17,432 bases of DNA from Kingella sp. (in: b-proteobacteria) (GTDB lineage Bacteria > Pseudomonadota > Gammaproteobacteria > Burkholderiales > Neisseriaceae), in the NCBI RefSeq assembly GCF_030527935.1, contig NZ_JAUMZV010000044.1, positions 1-17,432 on the forward strand, in the 5' to 3' direction. The position numbers and the translations under genes are program-made. The notes beneath the pieces are model-generated. The model saw only the letters and a list, made by a program, of their open reading frames with translations, did no database searches and had not been told where the DNA came from. Of this stretch, positions 14,657-17,432 are shown one piece after another; the stretch's first letter is position 1, and the number at the start of each line of letters is the position of its first letter.

Positions 14657-14946
14657 GGCGACTCCTTTGTGGATGGATGATGGTTTCAGGCTGCCTTAAA
14701 ACGGGTTTGTAGTGTTTTTCAGGCTGCCGAAAAAGGGAAAATCAAAGGTGGCGATTGTATTTCAAAACAAGACATAGTGATATACTTGCGCCGCTTTTAG
14801 GCAGCCTGCGTAGCGAAGCGGAGTTGCGAAGCTAAAATGATAGGCAAATGCACTTCAAATGAAATACCGTGCGCGAATTTACATTTTCAGGCTGCCGATT
14901 ATTGTTACTCCATTATTCTCATTCCGACCCCATCAAGGATAACTCA
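14657..14946. other. divergent promoter region between metB and folE2
   Basis: These 290 bases hold DUS copies near 14684 and 14718, GCGAAGC repeat copy D, and two -10-like boxes. TACAAT on the minus strand (14754-14759) would serve metB; TATACT on the plus strand (14781-14786) would serve folE2. Neither has a good -35. I looked for a Zur-type palindrome, expected for some folE2 genes, and did not find one. Confidence 0.4.
14800..14837. repeat. GCGAAGC-type DUS-associated repeat, copy D
   Basis: This 38-base segment begins GGCAGCCT, contains GCGTAGCGAAGCGGAG and TTGCGAAGCTAAAA, and matches copy A at 32 of 38 positions. The DUS half is truncated: GCGTA replaces the usual GAAAA after GGCAGCCT. 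Confidence 0.55.
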
Positions 14947-15720
14947 ATGACCCCCATGCCCGATGTGCAAAGCACGCCCGATGTGCGCAACATCCCCATC
15001 AACCAAGTTGGCATCAAAGACCTACGCTTCCCCATCCGCATCCACAGCCCATCAGGCGAACAAGCCACCGTTGCCCGCATCAGCATGACCGTCTCGCTAC
15101 CCGCCGAGCAAAAAGGCACGCATATGTCGCGCTTTGTTGCCCTGATGGAAGAACACCGTGCCGCGTTCAATTTCGCCACGCTCGAAGCTCTGACCCGCAA
15201 TATGCTGGCAAAGCTAGAAGCCAGCGCAGGCAAAATCAGCATCGCCTTTCCCTTTTTCCGCCCAAAAGCCGCCCCCGTTTCAGGCTGCCTATCGCTGCTG
15301 GATTACGATGTAACCCTAATCGGCGAAATGCGCGACCACGCCTTTTTAGGCAGCCTGAAAATCATCATCCCCGTAACCAGCCTATGCCCCTGCTCCAAAG
15401 AAATCTCCGACTACGGCGCGCACAACCAACGCTCCCACGTTACGCTCACGCTGCATTGCCGCGAAGAAATCGCCATAGAAGAAGCGATAGACTGGGTGGA
15501 AAGCCAAGCATCCTGCCAACTCTACGGCTTGCTCAAACGCCCCGATGAAAAATATGTAACCGAACACGCCTACGAAAACCCCAAATTTGTGGAAGACATG
15601 GTGCGCGACATAGCCACCGTGCTCAAACAAGACCCGCGCATCGCCGCGTTTACCGTGGAAAGCGAAAACTTTGAATCCATCCACAACCATTCGGCTTACG
15701 CGCTGGTGGCGTTTCCTTGA
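14947..15720 (+). CDS. folE2: GTP cyclohydrolase FolE2 (GCYH-IB)
   Basis: FolE2 converts GTP to 7,8-dihydroneopterin triphosphate, the entry step to folate and queuosine-type deazapurines. It does so with a metal requirement less dependent on zinc than FolE. The 257-residue length and sequence fit the neisserial enzyme. Key residues are C147 and C149 (SLCPCSKEIS), H159 (YGAHNQRSH), and E243, H246 and H248 (NFESIHNHSAYA). QASCQLYGLLKRPDEKYVTE is also diagnostic. The ATG at 14947 has AAGGAT eight bases upstream; the longer frame from 14869 would translate a DUS. Two in-frame DUS copies encode VSGCLSLLDY (about 111-120) and LGSLKIII (134-141), close to the active-site cysteine. It is divergent from metB. 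Confidence 0.96.
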   Translation: MTPMPDVQSTPDVRNIPINQVGIKDLRFPIRIHSPSGEQATVARISMTVSLPAEQKGTHMSRFVALMEEHRAAFNFATLEALTRNMLAKLEASAGKISIAFPFFRPKAAPVSGCLSLLDYDVTLIGEMRDHAFLGSLKIIIPVTSLCPCSKEISDYGAHNQRSHVTLTLHCREEIAIEEAIDWVESQASCQLYGLLKRPDEKYVTEHAYENPKFVEDMVRDIATVLKQDPRIAAFTVESENFESIHNHSAYALVAFP

Positions 15721-15734
15721 TGTTGATTAAACCG

Positions 15735-15784
15735 TTTTCAGACTGCCTATGATGCTACGCGATGCTGCCAAGGCAGCCTGAAAA
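15735..15784. terminator. DUS hairpin after folE2
   Basis: TTTTCAGACTGCCT (15735-15748, one mismatch to the DUS) and AGGCAGCCTGAAAA (15771-15784) can pair across a 22-base loop, starting 14 bases after the folE2 stop. A smaller GATGCTACGCGATGC repeat occupies the loop. Confidence 0.5.
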
Positions 15785-15789
15785 ATTAA

Positions 15790-15949
15790 GAACCTGTATT
15801 CACTATTTCCATAGGTATCTTTTATGCCCTAAAAACGCGGCTACTGCGTTAAAAATGCTCGCAAGGTGTCCAACCTTGCTGTGCTTTTTGCCTTGTATCC
15901 ACGCTTTTATGCCATAAAATCTACCTATGGAAATAGTGAATACAAGTTC
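15790..15949. mobile_element. MITE-like element, copy 2
   Basis: This 160-bp copy matches the element at 13344-13501 over its interior almost base for base. It has the same terminal inverted repeat (one substitution in the right arm). It is bounded by a 3-bp duplication TAA (15787-15789 and 15950-15952). In this copy both arms read ATTTCCATAGGTA, while copy 1 has ATTTTCA in both arms, so arms co-vary within each copy. It encodes no protein. It sits between the folE2 hairpin and a dRS3 pair. Confidence 0.8.
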
Positions 15950-15958
15950 TAAGAAATG

Positions 15959-16065
15959 CCGTCATTCCCGCGTAGGCGGGAATCTTGCCAAGCATTCATA
16001 AATGTATACAAAAACAATATATTGCATAAATTTAACCAAGATTCCCGCCTGCGCGGGAATGACGG
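15959..16065. repeat. inverted pair of dRS3-type neisserial repeats
   Basis: The left arm (15959-15987) and right arm (16037-16065) are 29-base inverted repeats with one mismatch. Each contains a 20-bp ATTCCC-N8-GGGAAT palindrome (15964-15983 and 16041-16060). That is the dRS3 consensus of Neisseria, where such repeats build intergenic mosaic elements and serve as target sites of MDA-type filamentous phage. The ~50-base AT-rich centre has no gene. Confidence 0.8.
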
Positions 16066-16171
16066 AGAATTTACTATTTCTTGTAGCGTTTCAGATTTTG
16101 CCAAGGCAGCCTGAAACGCATCCACACACAACCCATTTTGCAACATCCCGCCCCATTTTCAGGCTGCCCAT

Positions 16172-16200
16172 TTGCCAACCCGCGCCCGTCTCGTTATATT
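16172..16200 (+). promoter_or_regulatory. sigma-70 promoter for the small exported protein/yjdM pair
   Basis: TTGCCA (16172-16177) and TATATT (16195-16200) each match consensus at five of six positions and are separated by exactly 17 bp. The transcript would start about 28 bases before the ATG at 16235. This is the best classical promoter in the window. Confidence 0.65.
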
Positions 16201-16234
16201 CTCCACTTTCCCAACACCCCGCAAAGGACGCACG

Positions 16235-16570
16235 ATGAAACCCCAATTCAAATTGCTTGCCACCGCACTCTTGCTCGCCAGCAGCCTAGCCGCCCAAGCC
16301 GAAACTCAACGCATCGCGACCGACGACGAACAACACGCCATCCGCATGGCAAAACGCATTTCCCACGGCGGCAGAGTCGTTTCCACCGACAAAGACTGGT
16401 TCAACTGGGATGTCAATATTTTGAGCGGCTGCACCTATTACCGCATAGAAGTTTCCCATTCCACAGGACAAGTATCAGGCTTCAAAAAAGACAAATTGTG
16501 CGGCAACCCCGAAGCCCTGCGCGAACTGCGCGCCAAAGCCGCCGAATTTCAACGCACCACTAATTATTAA
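16235..16570 (+). CDS. small exported protein of unknown function
   Basis: The 111-residue product has a strong Sec signal peptide (MKPQFKLLATALLLASSLAAQA, cleavage after A22). AAAGGA lies six bases before the ATG, which is why I reject the upstream start at 16172. The mature part (~89 residues) has two cysteines, C66 and C89, probably a disulfide. A stretch CTYYRIEVSHSTGQVSG looks like the beta-hairpin end of a PepSY-like domain, but this is only a resemblance. A helix rich in Ala/Arg/Glu closes it. It is nine bases ahead of yjdM in the same direction, so the two are almost certainly cotranscribed. Confidence 0.82.
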   Translation: MKPQFKLLATALLLASSLAAQAETQRIATDDEQHAIRMAKRISHGGRVVSTDKDWFNWDVNILSGCTYYRIEVSHSTGQVSGFKKDKLCGNPEALRELRAKAAEFQRTTNY

Positions 16571-16579
16571 GGACTACGC

Positions 16580-16915
16580 ATGACCTACCCCGCCTGCCCG
16601 CAATGCACTTCAAATTTAACCTACCACGATGGCAGCCAGTTCGTTTGCCCCGAATGCGCCCACGAATGGCAAGAAGGCGAAACCGCCGCCGATGCCGATG
16701 AAAGCGCCATCGTAAAAGATGCCCACGGCGCAGTATTGCAAGACGGCGACAGCGTGGTGCTGATTAAAGATTTGAAAGTGAAAGGCAGCAGCCAAGTCAT
16801 CAAACAAGGCACCAAAGTCAAAAGCATTCGCTTGCAAGATGGTGACCACAACATTGGTTGCAAAATTGACGGCACGCCAATGAATTTGAAATCAGAATTT
16901 GTGAAAAAAGCGTGA
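16580..16915 (+). CDS. yjdM: PhnA/YjdM family zinc-ribbon protein
   Basis: The 111 residues match the length of E. coli YjdM (formerly PhnA). An N-terminal zinc ribbon has CPQC at 6-9 and CPEC at 23-26. It is followed by an acidic linker and the conserved KDAHGAVLQDGDSVVLIKDLKVKG, then KQGTKVKSIRL and the terminal KSEFVKKA. The family was named for alkylphosphonate use, but that role is doubtful and no phosphonate genes are present; function is effectively unknown. AAGGAC stands seven bases upstream of the ATG, nine bases after the preceding stop. A DUS hairpin follows the stop. Confidence 0.93.
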   Translation: MTYPACPQCTSNLTYHDGSQFVCPECAHEWQEGETAADADESAIVKDAHGAVLQDGDSVVLIKDLKVKGSSQVIKQGTKVKSIRLQDGDHNIGCKIDGTPMNLKSEFVKKA

Positions 16916-16919
16916 ATGG

Positions 16920-16957
16920 TTTTCAGGCTGCCTAGCAAGGGTTAGGCAGCCTGAAAA
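16920..16957. terminator. DUS hairpin after yjdM
   Basis: TTTTCAGGCTGCCTA (16920-16934) pairs perfectly with TAGGCAGCCTGAAAA (16943-16957) around an 8-base loop, giving a 15-bp stem. It begins five bases after the yjdM stop and is followed by TTT. Confidence 0.7.
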
Positions 16958-16974
16958 TTTGTGGCGAGTGGTGT

Positions 16975-17045
16975 GTAGGGTGTGTGAGCTTGCTCACGCA
17001 CCGTTTGGCAATGCTTAAATGGTGTGTGGCAAAGTCATACCCTAC
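16975..17045. repeat. nested palindromic intergenic repeat
   Basis: GTAGGGT (16975-16981) and ACCCTAC (17039-17045) form an outer inverted pair. Inside, GTGTGTGAGC-TT-GCTCACGCAC makes a hairpin with one wobble pair. The ~71-bp unit resembles a miniature palindromic repeat; no coding potential. Confidence 0.45.
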
Positions 17046-17088
17046 TCACGCGAAAACCTTTGCAACCCCCAACAGCAGCCTGAAACAC

Positions 17089-17116
17089 AAGAAATGCCGT
17101 CATTCCCGCGCAGGCG
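17089..17116. repeat. truncated dRS3-containing repeat
   Basis: These 28 bases match 15951-15978 with one mismatch, including the left ATTCCC half of dRS3. The GGGAAT half is missing: the match breaks after AGGCG, where CACTACTGTCCGG begins. The break suggests recombination or insertion within the dRS3. Confidence 0.6.
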
Positions 17117-17213
17117 CACTACTGTCCGGAATAAAAATCCCCCACCCAAACAAAAAGGTTGCAGCCCAACGTTTTCACGGATAAAACCCAAAGCGCCAAC
17201 TCAAAAACATCAG

Positions 17214-17414
17214 GACTGCAACTTCAAACACAAGAAAAACAGCACCCGCCCCAACCATTACCACAACAAAACCCTACACCGTATTACCGTTAAACGCGAA
17301 GGCAAAGAACCATTGGTCTTAGTCAGCAACAACCTGACTGCTTCTGCCCAAGAGATTACCGAAACTAGGCATATAGGACAAAATGGAGGCTATTTTGGAG
17401 GACTTTTCTTCTAA
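17214..17414 (+). pseudogene. fragment of an IS4-type transposase
   Basis: The frame contains NHYHNKTLHRITVKREGK and EPLVLVSNNLTASAQEI. This resembles the strand before the catalytic Glu helix in IS4-family DDE transposases (typically ...LVLVTNDL.. then LYKxRWxIELFF). The catalytic region does not follow; after about 17361 the sequence departs and the frame ends at 17414. Upstream the frame reads through a dRS3 remnant and a DUS, so no genuine start exists. I regard it as an internal relic of an insertion sequence. Whether the preceding ACTGTCCGG (17120-17128) is the insertion-sequence end is only a guess. Confidence 0.5.
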
Positions 17415-17431
17415 GTAACAAAATGGAGGCT
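17378..17431 (+). repeat. 14-bp direct repeat at the window edge
   Basis: ACAAAATGGAGGCT occurs at 17378-17391 and again at 17418-17431, 40 bases apart. The first copy opens an 11-codon frame (MEAILEDFSSK) that stops just before the second copy. This could be the start of a 40-bp tandem array, an insertion-site duplication, or a duplicated start region of a gene beyond the window. Confidence 0.5.
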
Positions 17432-17432
17432 G

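Noticed and set aside
14657..14946. Zur operator upstream of folE2
   Set aside because: The zinc-independent enzyme makes one plausible, but no TGTTAT..ATAACA-type palindrome is present.
114..16957. Frequent short repeats as a CRISPR array
   Set aside because: The 12-base word is dispersed in both orientations with irregular spacing and inside genes; it is the uptake sequence, not a CRISPR repeat.
17019..17213. N-terminal part of the frame leading into the transposase relic
   Set aside because: It translates a DUS-like segment and the dRS3 remnant (MPSFPRRR is a typical dRS3 translation), so it is not a real start of the protein.

Overview
This window looks like a chromosomal segment of a Neisseriaceae bacterium, most likely Kingella or a close relative. 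The main evidence is a 12-base word, AGGCAGCCTGAA (or its complement TTCAGGCTGCCT). I count more than 40 exact copies by eye, singly or as inverted pairs, both between and inside genes. It matches the Kingella dialect of the neisserial DNA uptake sequence (DUS, 'AG-kingDUS'). The genes also fit: an endonuclease-type MutL, a zinc-independent FolE2 with neisserial-like sequence, and dRS3 repeats known from Neisseria.

Layout, left to right: mutL (+) converges on ilvE (-), with a DUS hairpin terminator between them. hisD (-) follows ilvE and is divergent from a short MetE-like, B12-independent methionine synthase-family gene (+). That gene converges, through a classical intrinsic terminator, on thiL (-). 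Next come a small exported protein (-) and a glutathione S-transferase (-). Beyond them lie an apparently frameshifted small gene (-) and a lipoprotein with MORN-like repeats (+), the latter followed by a DUF4336 protein (+). The heptosyltransferase waaC (-) and lgt (-) come next, then a trans-sulfuration enzyme (metB/metC type, -), folE2 (+), and a pair made of a small exported protein and yjdM (+). The right end is a repeat-rich zone with a decayed IS4-type transposase fragment.

The genes are mostly housekeeping: mismatch repair, branched-chain amino acid, histidine, methionine, thiamine and folate/queuosine-type metabolism, LPS inner core and lipoprotein maturation. They are short transcription units separated by DUS hairpins. 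I see no defence island, prophage, biosynthetic cluster, CRISPR array, tRNA or rRNA.

The unusual content is in the repeats. Two copies of a ~160-bp MITE-like element have 3-bp TNA target duplications, and one sits exactly on the stop codon of metB. There are an inverted pair of dRS3 repeats, two REPIN-like palindromic elements, and a small family of GCGAAGC-rich DUS-associated repeats. DUS copies have been recruited into promoters, into enzyme coding sequence and even into a lipobox. I do not see a convincing new multi-gene system. All family assignments are from reading protein motifs, without database searches.
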